Shown here piece by piece: positions 1 to 8,927 of a stretch of DNA of 64,000 bases. Location of the stretch: the NCBI GenBank assembly GCA_013375495.1, contig JABXKC010000005.1, forward strand, positions 62,001 to 126,000, read 5' to 3'. The number at the start of each line of letters is the position of its first letter. The stretch's first letter is position 1. Below the pieces are notes generated by a model that was not told the DNA's origin, did no database searches, and was given only the letters and a program-made list of their open reading frames with translations. The position numbers and the translations under genes were made by a program. The stretch comes from Promethearchaeota archaeon. GTDB taxonomy: Archaea > Asgardarchaeota > Lokiarchaeia > Sigynarchaeales > SOKP01.

Positions 1-568
1 ATTTATTGAATTTGTAGCGATTTAATTCTGGAATCGAATGGGTGTAAGTAGAAAACTTTTGAATCTCCTCTAATTGAGGTGAGATATCCAATTTTGCTCC
101 AGAACTTTTTAATAATTCGGTTTTATTCTTAGCAAAAGATGCTTCACGTGAAAATGGTGCGTTAGTTTTAGATACAATTGCTCCATCAATCGACTTTTTT
201 TCTATCAAAAAATTGAGTATTGAGTTTACTACACCGCCATCAGTACCATTTTCAAGGAACTCCTTATCAATAGCCTGACACGAATAGATTTCTTCGTAAT
301 TGCCAATTGGCATTGAATTAAAATCAGTAAATTTGTATGTTTTGTTAAGTTCATCATCTAATATGTGAGTTTGTGGGCAAATATAGTAACATATTCCACA
401 CTCAAGGCATTGATCTTTATGAATGTATTCAGGTGGTGAATATGGATCTTTAAAACCAATAATGTCGTACTCAGCTGAACTGCAGAAGCTTACACACCCT
501 CCACATTCTTGACAAATTCCTTTTTCGTGAACTTCCTTTATTAAATCTTCAAAAGTTTTTGTAGTCAT
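1..568 (-). CDS. FrhB-like iron-sulfur oxidoreductase, C-terminal part cut off by the window edge
   Basis: The reading frame starts at ATG 566-568 and runs open to base 1, so only about 189 residues are visible. It has two ferredoxin-type cysteine clusters near the N-terminus (GICQECGGCVSFC, then QCLECGICYYICP), each able to bind a [4Fe-4S] cluster. A FrhB/FdhB-type segment follows, with the NGTDGGVVNS stretch that aligns with the RQDGGIVTS stretch of the upstream gene. Proteins of this family pass electrons between F420 or other carriers and partner oxidoreductases. It lies 26 bp downstream of another FrhB-like gene and is the last visible gene of the HdrA operon. The family assignment is firm; the electron acceptor is inference. 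All visible cluster positions are cysteine, with no UGA. Confidence 0.85.
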   Translation of the reverse strand, partial: MTTKTFEDLIKEVHEKGICQECGGCVSFCSSAEYDIIGFKDPYSPPEYIHKDQCLECGICYYICPQTHILDDELNKTYKFTDFNSMPIGNYEEIYSCQAIDKEFLENGTDGGVVNSILNFLIEKKSIDGAIVSKTNAPFSREASFAKNKTELLKSSGAKLDISPQLEEIQKFSTYTHSIPELNRYKFNK

Positions 569-594
569 GATAAAGAAACTCTAACTTTAATTTT

Positions 595-2073
595 TTATAG
601 CTCAATTGGTTTACATTTCTTTCTTTTTATACCAGCAATTCTTTCAAGTAATCCCTGACCAGGTTTAACATCCTTTAAACTTTGTGATTCTATTAATCCG
701 GCTTTGATTACTTCTTTATAGAGTTTATCTCCATCTTTAGATCTAGTTATTACCGAAGAAAAGCCTCCTTGCGACCCTATTGAACCAACTGAGATGTCCG
801 CATAATCAGAAGTTAAATCTTCACAGTAATGACAATTGTCTCTGGCATAGGATTGGACTTCTTTCAGATCGACGGCTAGTTCTTCTCCTGATTTTAAATT
901 GATGATAAATTTTCCTTTGTCTATGTTCATTTTGGTTAGCTGGTCGATTTCTTTGTCAAACTTATCCTTTGTTAACTTAATTATTTCAGAATATGGAAAA
1001 GATTCCATACAGAATAAACCTATTTTATACTTGATATTGTTGAAAAATGGTAAACCGCTCGGAAATAATACTCCTTTTTCAATTGCTTTCATCATACAGG
1101 GAACGCCAACAAAAGCGACATTATCGTATTTCTTTGCGTCACTAATAATAGTTAAAGAAGGAGAATTCGCGTACTTCGTTCCACCTGTTTTATAGAGATC
1201 CTTAATATTGTCAACAATAACGGGTTCAGGCCTCCAGATATCTTTGGAATGTTGCACGGCTATAATAGCATCCACAAGTTTATTTTTTAAGAGATACTCC
1301 AATATTGATGTTACAATTCCACCATCTTGGCGAACTTTCTTTATTTCATCTTTGGTTGTGGTGGCGGTATAGGCATCTACATAAGCTCCAATTTTATCAG
1401 ACCAAGTTAAAGACTTATCTAACTTCTTAATACTCTTGTATGCTTGATCTATTGAAAAGGATCGAGGGCATACTGAAAAGCACAGCCCACATTTCATGCA
1501 CTTATCGTCATCAACTTCTAGAGTATCGGCAGTTACTTCTATGGTATTTACAGGACAAACTGAGGAACACCAGCCACATTGACAGCATACACCTGCGTTA
1601 AAAACTACAGAAACTGGTTCAAAAAAGTGTTCAATTGGTAAATCCTTTGTTTGATACCTATAAAAGTATTCCTTAACCTCAACTTCTTTTTCTTCTCCTT
1701 TAATTTTTTTAACAACCGTTTTAGTCTTAACTTCCACGTGTTCTTGAACGAAACCTTGTTCTTTTAGGTAGATAACATCTCTGATGACATTTTCTGCGGG
1801 AAATTCTTTGATTTCTTTTGCTATTTCTTCTAAAAACAGCGGTTCTTTACCTTTAAGTTTTTCAAAAACTAATTTTCGCTCTGTTTCAGCGTCTATCATC
1901 GCATCCAGAATCTCGTAAAATTCCATTTCAGTAAATTTACCCGCTTTCAAAATCTCGTCTTTAGCTTCAAACAATGCTCTAACCTGGAAGTTTCCTGAAG
2001 CTAGATATGTAGCTTCCATTAAATCTGCAGGAGAAAATCCTTTAAACGATTTATTATTTGAAATTTGAACCAT
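595..2073 (-). CDS. FrhB-like F420/ferredoxin oxidoreductase subunit with an N-terminal helical extension
   Basis: This 492-residue protein has three parts. Residues 1-150 are a charged, mostly helical extension that looks like a winged-helix module. A dicluster ferredoxin follows at about 155-205 (CCQCGWCSSVCP and CMKCGLCFSVCP). The rest is a FrhB-type domain of the coenzyme F420 hydrogenase/dehydrogenase beta family, with GGIVTS, FVGVPCMM and a late NCHYCED cysteine motif. It sits 114 bp after MvhD/VhuD, with the SECIS-like hairpin in between, and is probably co-transcribed with HdrA. In Methanosarcina, FrhB-like partners let HdrA-type complexes use reduced F420; a similar role here is inference. 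It has no in-frame UGA, unlike the two upstream genes. Confidence 0.88.
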   Translation of the reverse strand: MVQISNNKSFKGFSPADLMEATYLASGNFQVRALFEAKDEILKAGKFTEMEFYEILDAMIDAETERKLVFEKLKGKEPLFLEEIAKEIKEFPAENVIRDVIYLKEQGFVQEHVEVKTKTVVKKIKGEEKEVEVKEYFYRYQTKDLPIEHFFEPVSVVFNAGVCCQCGWCSSVCPVNTIEVTADTLEVDDDKCMKCGLCFSVCPRSFSIDQAYKSIKKLDKSLTWSDKIGAYVDAYTATTTKDEIKKVRQDGGIVTSILEYLLKNKLVDAIIAVQHSKDIWRPEPVIVDNIKDLYKTGGTKYANSPSLTIISDAKKYDNVAFVGVPCMMKAIEKGVLFPSGLPFFNNIKYKIGLFCMESFPYSEIIKLTKDKFDKEIDQLTKMNIDKGKFIINLKSGEELAVDLKEVQSYARDNCHYCEDLTSDYADISVGSIGSQGGFSSVITRSKDGDKLYKEVIKAGLIESQSLKDVKPGQGLLERIAGIKRKKCKPIEL

Positions 2074-2131
2074 ACTTTATTTCTTACCTACTTTTTATAA
2101 AAAATATATTATAATAACAAAAATCTTACTA

Positions 2132-2204
2132 CACTCCCTTTCCTTTGCGAGGAAAGTCATCCTACAACTATAATTTCTTTGTAGGAATCATTCTACGGGA
2201 AGTG
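2132..2204 (-). promoter_or_regulatory. SECIS-like selenocysteine insertion element at the end of the MvhD/VhuD gene
   Basis: On the minus strand a perfect 8-bp stem (TCCTACAA with TTGTAGGA) closes an 11-base A-rich loop containing AA. The 5' strand is preceded by ATGAT and the 3' strand is followed by TGAC. This arrangement allows tandem G.A pairs below the stem, the hallmark of the eukaryotic SECIS core. The core is at 2156-2191. A second small hairpin (TTTCCT/AGGAAA) and an outer CACT.CCC / GGG.AGTG pairing surround it. The UGA in the 5' core is the predicted stop codon of the preceding selenoprotein gene. Placement directly after a gene with two UGA-selenocysteine codons supports the call. 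The fold was judged by eye only. Confidence 0.6.
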
Positions 2205-2622
2205 TTAATTCTTCCGTGAATTTTATCGGATTGGGTCCGGATCTCTTTATTTTTTCGTAAGCATCCTCGACGCTTTTAACTAGTTTATCTGCTTCGGCAC
2301 CGCTTAACCAGTACATGTTAATTCTTTGATTTCCGTATCCTCTTGAGTCCAGTATTCTATTAGCTAAATCGACGTGTCTTTGAGCTGTAAAATTACCTTG
2401 TTTGAATTCACATTCATTTGGGCGTCAGCCAACAACCATAACTCCGTCAGCTCCAGCTTTTATACCATAAAGAATGTGTTTTACGTCGATTCTTCCTGTG
2501 CACTTTACTTTTATAATTTTGATCGATGCAGTATATTTCATTCGAGAAACTCCAGCTAAATCCGCAGCAGAATACCCTCACTTCAAACAAGCAAACATTA
2601 GAATTTTAAAGTCGTTTTCCAT
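2188..2622 (-). CDS. vhuD: MvhD/VhuD-type iron-sulfur subunit, selenoprotein with two UGA-encoded selenocysteines
   Basis: Read with UGA as selenocysteine, this is a 144-residue protein starting at ATG 2620-2622, preceded by GGAGG. MvhD/VhuD links HdrA to a hydrogenase or other electron donor through a [2Fe-2S] cluster. The first UGA (2578-2580, residue 15) falls in FAC-LK-U-GY, matching the conserved C..C of family members. The second (2425-2427, residue 66) falls in GADGVMVVGU, where homologues have GC before the H/R-P motif. Flanking blocks such as ADLAGVSR and KCTGRID are family-typical, so the UGAs are not random stops. The gene starts 5 bp after the HdrA stop. A SECIS-like hairpin overlaps its own stop. 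Selenocysteine forms of this subunit are known in methanogens and Lokiarchaeota. Confidence 0.88.
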
Positions 2623-2627
2623 CTTGT

Positions 2628-4568
2628 TTAACCTCCTTCCAACATTCCGTCAATTTCAGTAAATAACTGATAATTTTTATAATATCTTATATCTATCGCG
2701 CTAGTTGGGCAACATGTTGAGCAGATACCGCAGCCATCGCAATTTATTTCGTCAACAACGGCTCCTTCTTCTCCAACAACTGTTATTGCGTTCTTTGGAC
2801 AGACTTTTTCGCATCTTCCACAATTAATACAAAGATCATTAGAAACTTCTGCGATTATTAGTTCAATGTCAACTTTTCCGGGAGCTGTTAATTCGGCTAC
2901 CTTACTTGCGGCAGCTCTAGCTTGAGAAACCGAATACGCTATATCTTTTGGACCTTGAGCAAATCCAGCAATGAAAATTCCTTTTGTTTTAGTTTCTTGT
3001 GGCATTAATCCAAAATGAGACTCAGTTAAAAAGCCATTTCGATCAGCGTCTAAGTTTAGTATCCTAGAAATTTGTTCCGTACCATTCGAAGGAAGCGCAG
3101 CTGTAGACAAAACAACTAAATCTGCCCTGATTTTAATGATTTCGTCAGTTAACGACGAATAAACGCGAATATTTATGTCCTTTGTTTTTGGATCTTCAGA
3201 AAACTCGCCAACTTTTCCCCTAATCATTCTGATGTCAGATTGTTTAGCTCTTTGATAATATTCTTCGAAACCTTTCTCGTTAGTTCTCATATCAATATAG
3301 CAGATGGTAATATTCGCATCAGGGAATTCTTCTTTGAGTAATTTTCCGTTTTTTAGGGCTAGCATGCAACAAACTCCGCTACAATAAGGTCTTTCTGTGT
3401 CCCGACTCCCAACGCATTGAATAAATACAATTTCTTTAGGCTCTTTTGAATCCGAGATTCTATGTACATGGCCTTCTAACGGTCCGTTTGGAGCGAGAAT
3501 TCTTTCAAGTTGGTTTTGCGTTATGACATTCTCAAATTCTCCATATCCATATTCTCCAAATGGCTCGTAGATGTTCCAACCCGTCGCTATAATGATTGTT
3601 CCTACCTTGAAAGTTACTTCTTCGGGCACTTGACTGAAATCTATCGCATCTAGTTCACAAGCGTCAACGCAACTAAAGCATTCTACACATACATCTCGAT
3701 TAATGTCGTATAAAAAGGGAACAGCTTGTCCAAATGCGATATCAATAGCTCTTCGTGGTCCCAAGTGTTCGTCAAAGTAATTTGAAGTAATAATGGGACA
3801 AACTTCCGTACAAGCCCCACATCCATTACAATCATTATTTACGTAACGAGGTTTCTTTTCTACAGTTACATCGTAATTTCCAACGTATCCATCAACTTTT
3901 TTCACTTCACTATAGCTTAATATTTCTATATTCTCATTTCGATTTACTTCAAGCATAACAGGCCCGCAAATTCAAATAGAACAATCGTCTGTAGGAAATG
4001 TTCTATCTAATTGACTCATTCTTCCACCTATAGTAGTTTTGCTTTCAACAAGAAAAACTTTAATCCCTTGATTTGCTAAATCCAACGCAGCGTTCATTCC
4101 GGCAATCCCCCCACCCACGACTAAAGTGGCTTTTTCAACAGGAACCGTTCTCACTGGAACAGCTGTTAACGTTTTTGCTCTATTTATTCCGCTATTAACA
4201 AGGATTTTAGCCTTATTTAAGGCTTCCTCGCTATCATCAGTACACCAAGAACAGTGCTCCCTTACATTTACCATTTGAAAATGGTAAGGGTTTAAGTCGG
4301 TTTTAGAAATGGAACCTCTATAAATTGGTTCGTGAGTTCTAGGTGTTCAAGCAGAAGCCACTATACTATCAAGCTTTTTCTCGTTAATGTCATCAATTAT
4401 CTCTTTTTGTCCACTCTCAGTTCATAGAAAAGCGTGAGTTTTAGATATTACGACATCATCTAAACCTTTAGCAAATTCTACCAACTTATCGCAATCCACC
4501 TTTCTTTTTATGTTAATTCCTCACTGACATGCATAGTATCCAATCCGATGATTTTCAGATTTTTCCAT
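2628..4568 (-). CDS. hdrA: Heterodisulfide reductase subunit A (HdrA), selenoprotein with four UGA-encoded selenocysteines
   Basis: The frame from ATG 4566-4568 (after GGTGGAG) to the TAA at 2628 encodes 646 residues, the usual HdrA length, if four UGA codons are read through. They are at residues 16 (4521-4523), 49 (4422-4424), 74 (4347-4349) and 199 (3972-3974). Contexts are YYACQ-U-GINI, HAFL-U-TESGQ, VASA-U-TPRTHEP and DDCSI-U-ICGPVMLEV; in ordinary HdrA each is cysteine. The first three lie in the N-terminal cluster-binding domain and the fourth near the Rossmann/FAD domain (GGGIAGMNAA). Several ferredoxin motifs follow (CNGCGACTEVCP, CVECFSCVDAC, CINCGRCEKVCP, CDGCGICSTCCP). HdrA is the flavin subunit of electron-bifurcating complexes. 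A scan that treats UGA as stop breaks this gene into pieces. Confidence 0.92.
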
Positions 4569-4947
4569 TTTCTTTCTTACTCCACCTCAATTTTTACAAT
4601 TCTGTATATAATTACGCTTATAATTACAATTTCGTCCTGTATCATTTTCCGACTTTCTATATAAGGTTGTGTCGAAAAAATTACTTTTGTTAATGTTTTT
4701 TTATTTAAATTGTTAATTATTTAAGTTTTTATGTTATATATTATATTATTTTCTATTTAACGATTTAAGTAAAAGCCAATAATCTATTTTATGATATAAT
4801 AAAAAACATCTGATTCTTCGGATTAAAACACTAGATTGCTTCTAAACAAGAAAGGAGTTAGTTTCACAACATTAAAATAGGATTTTCGTAATAGAATTAA
4901 TTGAGGTTAGTCGTAAAACAAAATGGATAAAAAGCAGTTAGAATTAT
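4569..4947. promoter_or_regulatory. Intergenic region with the likely HdrA promoter
   Basis: No gene was seen here. On the minus strand a TATA-like CTTATATAG stands at about 4657-4666, roughly 90 bp before the HdrA start, which would leave a leader of some 60 bases. I found no convincing second SECIS-like hairpin in that leader. The remaining 280 bp toward the epimerase gene are AT-rich with no reading frame or RNA structure I can support. Confidence 0.4.
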
Positions 4948-6090
4948 TTATATCGATTGTCCTTGACCAACATGCAAAACTTCATTTTTGTGTTCAATAA
5001 AGCTAGCTGTTAATTCTTCCAAAACTTCAATTTTTTTTTCTAGAAGTCCTATTCGATTAAAGTTTGCTGCTAAGATTTTTCTTATTAATTTATTTTCTGA
5101 AACCGTAAATGCTCCAGCTTTTTTCCTAAAAAACTTATACCTTCGATATCGTTCCGATCTTTTTAGGAGATTTATTCGAATTATCCACCTAACCATGGGC
5201 ATAAAATATTTTTTTGGGCCAATTCTCCTTTTCACTTCCGTATAATAATCTTCAAGCGTGTGTTTTTGGTATTTTAGGAGGTTTTGAGATTTATTGGTAT
5301 TCATAAAGCCACAATGAAAGTCTTTTTCAGCAAATCCTTCTTTTGGTAGGAAATTTCTACCTAATCCAAAGATCTCCATCATATCGTTAAGGTAGTCTCT
5401 ATATGTTATCCTACATAGCTTACCACCAGCTAAATTGAAGGTTTCACCCCATACATCATTGCACTCAATTGCATTGACTAAACCTAATCCAACGTCTTTA
5501 GTATCACAAATTTCGATAGAAGTATCTAAAGGCATATGAAACATCAAAGGATCCATGTTAAGTTTATCGGTAGATGTTATATATGTTAATCTAAATATTG
5601 CAAATTGTACACCCGATTCTCTGATCAATTTTTCAGCAGTAATTTTAGTTATAGCATAATAGTCTCCTTTGCTGGGAGCAATTGGATCGGTAACTTCTAT
5701 CATTGGATTGTATCGGCGATCTCCGTAAACCGCTATCGAGGATGTAAATATTAATTTCGGTTTCTGTTCCTGGGTCTTAATCGCATCTAGCATATTTTTA
5801 GTGCCTCCAACATTTACAGATTCAGCCAAGTTAGGATTCGTATCTGCCAACGGTGGAATAATCGCAGCCAGATGTATTACTATGTCTTGATTTTGGACAG
5901 CAGTATTCACATCTTCCTTATTTCTAAGGTCGCCCCAAATAATATCGATTTTATTTTTGAACTTTTTGGCGATCTTTCTGTTCTTTTTATTATATATTTC
6001 AAAAACTCTGATTTCATAATCTTTATTTAGTAATTCATTTAAGGTGCTTAATCCTACATTCCCAAAAGCACCTGTTAATAATACTTTCAT
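4948..6090 (-). CDS. NAD-dependent epimerase/dehydratase (extended SDR family) with a basic C-terminal extension
   Basis: The 380-residue protein begins with a Rossmann nucleotide-binding motif (TGAFGNVG, residues 6-13), has a TSSIAVYG serine segment and a YYAITK catalytic Y...K pair near residues 145-150. This makes it an extended short-chain dehydrogenase acting on a nucleotide sugar or similar substrate. The last 90 residues are rich in K and R and helical, and go beyond the usual fold. The gene is divergent from an HTH_10 regulator, and a perfect palindrome lies in the shared 156-bp spacer. The substrate cannot be read from the sequence. Confidence 0.85.
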   Translation of the reverse strand: MKVLLTGAFGNVGLSTLNELLNKDYEIRVFEIYNKKNRKIAKKFKNKIDIIWGDLRNKEDVNTAVQNQDIVIHLAAIIPPLADTNPNLAESVNVGGTKNMLDAIKTQEQKPKLIFTSSIAVYGDRRYNPMIEVTDPIAPSKGDYYAITKITAEKLIRESGVQFAIFRLTYITSTDKLNMDPLMFHMPLDTSIEICDTKDVGLGLVNAIECNDVWGETFNLAGGKLCRITYRDYLNDMMEIFGLGRNFLPKEGFAEKDFHCGFMNTNKSQNLLKYQKHTLEDYYTEVKRRIGPKKYFMPMVRWIIRINLLKRSERYRRYKFFRKKAGAFTVSENKLIRKILAANFNRIGLLEKKIEVLEELTASFIEHKNEVLHVGQGQSI

Positions 6091-6169
6091 ACTTTTTTCC
6101 TCATTTAATTCACAATACTGTTATTAGTCCCTAATATAATAGAATCAATCCTTACTAAATATTCAAATG

Positions 6170-6183
6170 GTTGCGATCGCAAC
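6170..6183. promoter_or_regulatory. Perfect 14-bp palindrome, candidate operator between divergent genes
   Basis: GTTGCGATCGCAAC is its own reverse complement and stands out in very AT-rich DNA. It lies between the epimerase (minus) and the HTH_10 regulator (plus), directly beside a TATA-like ACATATAATA at about 6182-6191. A dimeric repressor or activator site for one or both promoters is a reasonable inference. Confidence 0.45.
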
Positions 6184-6246
6184 ATATAATAGATTATAGT
6201 TATTTCACAAATTATATATAAAAATTATTATTCCAGCTAAATTCTA

Positions 6247-6927
6247 ATGAAAATTATACGATTACAAATACCGGGCAATTTTTTAGAACATGTAGGGTTT
6301 GCGGATTTGTTTCAGTATCTTGAATTTATAGAAATTTTAAACGCGTTCCAATACGATCAAAATCACTTTTTTGCACTTCAGAGGATAAGGTTCAAACCAA
6401 ACATTATTCAAGAGCTGGATAAATACATTAAAAAAGAATTTAAGCCCCAATCTTTCCAGTTATTAAATCAAACGAAGAACGAAATTATATGCATTATGAA
6501 TCAGAATAAAACCTCTGGTTTCTTCCCGATTGTCGATTCTGGTCCATGGGCATTCTTATTCCCTATTCATGTTTCTCAAGAAGTTCTTTTAATCAACTTA
6601 ATCTCACAACATGAATATGTCAGTAAACTTTTTGATGTTATTAATTCGTTTACAGAGAAATATGAAATCATAGGTATGACTGATTTGGATAAAATTAACG
6701 AAGTGGATCAAACAATATGGAGATCGGCAATTCCATTTCCAAATTTTACGAAGAGACAGCAAGAAGTAGCTGCATATGCGGCTAAAGAAGGGTTTTTCAA
6801 AACTCCAAAGAAGATAAGTGCGGTTCAAATAGCTACACATTTCGGAATATCAGAATCAGCTGTTAATCGACATTTAAAAACTGCCAAAAATTTAGCAATG
6901 GAATACTTTTTCGGAACTTTCTTATAG
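6247..6927 (+). CDS. HTH_10-family (Bat-like) transcriptional regulator
   Basis: The 226-residue protein ends in a domain (about residues 165-225) that matches the HTH_10 family of archaeal bacterio-opsin-activator-like regulators. It opens with TKRQQEVAAYAAKEGFF, has the P-K-K-I segment, and then the helix-turn-helix QIATHFGISESAVNRHLKTA. The N-terminal 160 residues are an unassigned, probable sensor domain. The gene lies 60 bp upstream of the aldehyde ferredoxin oxidoreductase on the same strand and is divergent from the epimerase. It may control either neighbour. The ligand is unknown. Confidence 0.82.
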   Translation: MKIIRLQIPGNFLEHVGFADLFQYLEFIEILNAFQYDQNHFFALQRIRFKPNIIQELDKYIKKEFKPQSFQLLNQTKNEIICIMNQNKTSGFFPIVDSGPWAFLFPIHVSQEVLLINLISQHEYVSKLFDVINSFTEKYEIIGMTDLDKINEVDQTIWRSAIPFPNFTKRQQEVAAYAAKEGFFKTPKKISAVQIATHFGISESAVNRHLKTAKNLAMEYFFGTFL

Positions 6928-6987
6928 TTTTTAATATAAATTATATCTATTCTTTGATCAATTAATATTAGGAAAAGGGGATTGTAT

Positions 6988-8775
6988 ATGGGTAAAATTC
7001 TTAAGATAAATTTGAGTAATAAGGATATTTCTCAAGAGGAAGTATCCGCTGAAGATGAGTTGAATTTTATTGGGGGCATAGGAGTATCTACAGCTATATT
7101 CACTCGAGAAGTATCGAGCGATGTGGATCCGCTTGGTGAAGAAAATCCTTTGATATTATCAGTAGGTCCATTTTGTGGTACGGCTATTCCATTCTGTGGG
7201 CGCTATTTCGTGATGGCAAAATCGCCATTAACCAATATTTTAGGAGAAGGATCTTCTGGAGGATTTTTTGGAAAAGAATTAAAATCTTCTGGTTTTGATT
7301 TTGTTATTATCAAGGGAAAAAGCGAAAGCCCCGTACTTTTATCCATCAATGATGGTAAAGCAGAGATTTTAGATGCTACAGATCTTTGGGGTAAAGGTAC
7401 ACAAGATACCGATAAAGCCGTAAAAGAAAAACTTGGAGATCAGAAAGTCAAAGTTGCTTCAATAGGTCCGGCGGGGGAGAATCTAGTCAAATACGCCTGT
7501 ATCATTAATGATAAACACCATGCTGTTGGACGATGCGGATTAGGAACTGTGATGGGTAGCAAGAAATTAAAAGCAATAGCCGTTCGGGGCACGGGAAATG
7601 TTTCTGTTAATGAAAAAGAAAAAGTATTAAATGCAGCCAAAGAACTCAGAGATTTATCAAGTAAATCGGGTCTTGGTATGGTATTTGCCGATTCTGGCAC
7701 ACCAGTTCATTTAGATTCTATGGCAAACGTAGGAGATATTATAGTAAAAAATTGGACAGTCGGAAGATGGCCAGGTGTTAAAAAAATCGGTGCGAAAGCA
7801 CTACAAGAACGGGGAGAGGTAAAAATGCACGCATGTTTCAATTGTCCAACCGCGTGTCGTGGGTACGTAGAGTACGAGGGTGATTGGGTTTCTCGGCCCG
7901 AATATGAAACTCTTGGAATGCTTGGATCGAATTTGTTAGTTGATGATTTAGAAGCACTTATTAAGTTAAATCTGCTCGTGAATGATCTTGGATTAGACAG
8001 TATTTCACTTGGAGGCGTTCTTGGTTGTCTTCTAGAGGGTATTGACAGAGAATTATTACCGTCAGAATATAATCAATTAGGTTTTAAGAAGGAACAAGTT
8101 TGGGGAGATACAAAATCAATTGAAAAAGTAATTCCGATGATTGCTTATCGAGAAGGAGTTGGAAATAATTTGGCTGAAGGAGTTAGAAAGTTTTGCGAAA
8201 GCGAAGGATTACCTGAAGAACTGTCAATACATGGAAAAGGGTTAGAAGTTCCAGCTCATGAACCGCGTGCTAACAATTTATCGGCATTAGATTATGCTAC
8301 AACTCCGCGTGGAGCATATCATGGCTATGAACCGATGCATTTATCTTCCTACATGAACCAAAAAGAAGAAATTGGGCTAACAGAACGAGTTGATAAGTTT
8401 GGAGCAGGTGAAGACATAGTTGAAGCGGTAATCAAAATTCAGGATGCAAGCGAAGCGTATTCTGCCAGCGGGGGATGCATATTTGGATTTTGGTTTATTC
8501 ATAAACTTCAACCGTGGATTGATGGTCTCAACGGGATCACGGGTCGATCTTACTCCGTAGAATCTTTCATGGAAGTAGGACAAAAAATTGTTAGTATGAA
8601 AAGGGAATTCAACGTGAAGTGCGGTATTAGCATAAAAAATGATACTTATGGGTCTCGATTCTTTTCACCACTCGAAAAAGGTGGCACAAGGAAAAATGTT
8701 CCTCCTTTAGACGATCTACTTCAGAGTTATTATCGAAAACGAAATTGGAACGAAAAAGGAATACCAAATATATAG
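6988..8775 (+). CDS. aor: Aldehyde ferredoxin oxidoreductase (tungsten enzyme)
   Basis: At 595 residues this matches the AOR family, which oxidises aldehydes to acids with ferredoxin as acceptor, using tungstopterin and a [4Fe-4S] cluster. The N-terminal AOR domain runs from GKILKINLSN through GFDFVIIKG. Cluster cysteines are C283, C286 and C290 (CFNCPTAC), with the fourth probably C545 (KCGI). I chose ATG 6988 because GGGG at 6977-6980 is well spaced from it; an upstream in-frame TTG at 6982 is less likely. The gene follows the HTH_10 regulator by 60 bp. No tungstopterin synthesis gene is nearby. Which aldehyde is used cannot be told. Confidence 0.93.
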   Translation: MGKILKINLSNKDISQEEVSAEDELNFIGGIGVSTAIFTREVSSDVDPLGEENPLILSVGPFCGTAIPFCGRYFVMAKSPLTNILGEGSSGGFFGKELKSSGFDFVIIKGKSESPVLLSINDGKAEILDATDLWGKGTQDTDKAVKEKLGDQKVKVASIGPAGENLVKYACIINDKHHAVGRCGLGTVMGSKKLKAIAVRGTGNVSVNEKEKVLNAAKELRDLSSKSGLGMVFADSGTPVHLDSMANVGDIIVKNWTVGRWPGVKKIGAKALQERGEVKMHACFNCPTACRGYVEYEGDWVSRPEYETLGMLGSNLLVDDLEALIKLNLLVNDLGLDSISLGGVLGCLLEGIDRELLPSEYNQLGFKKEQVWGDTKSIEKVIPMIAYREGVGNNLAEGVRKFCESEGLPEELSIHGKGLEVPAHEPRANNLSALDYATTPRGAYHGYEPMHLSSYMNQKEEIGLTERVDKFGAGEDIVEAVIKIQDASEAYSASGGCIFGFWFIHKLQPWIDGLNGITGRSYSVESFMEVGQKIVSMKREFNVKCGISIKNDTYGSRFFSPLEKGGTRKNVPPLDDLLQSYYRKRNWNEKGIPNI

Positions 8776-8927
8776 AGTTCATCTTTTTTTTATTATTTTC
8801 TTAAATTCTTAATGATTTTATCTTGAAACATAAGTTATATTGAAAATATTTTTATTAGCGGATAACCTAATATTTAAGATAATCATAATAATATAATTAG
8901 CTTTCAATAGGGAGTTTTTATTAACTT

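Noticed and set aside
2628..4568. HdrA as a pseudogene broken by stops, or a genetic code in which UGA means tryptophan
   Set aside because: All breaks are UGA and each sits at a family cysteine; other genes in the window use TGA as a normal stop, so a general recoding is unlikely.
6170..6183. Cyanobacterial HIP1-type repeat (contains GCGATCGC)
   Set aside because: It occurs here once, in a promoter spacer of an archaeal genome, so an operator is a better explanation.
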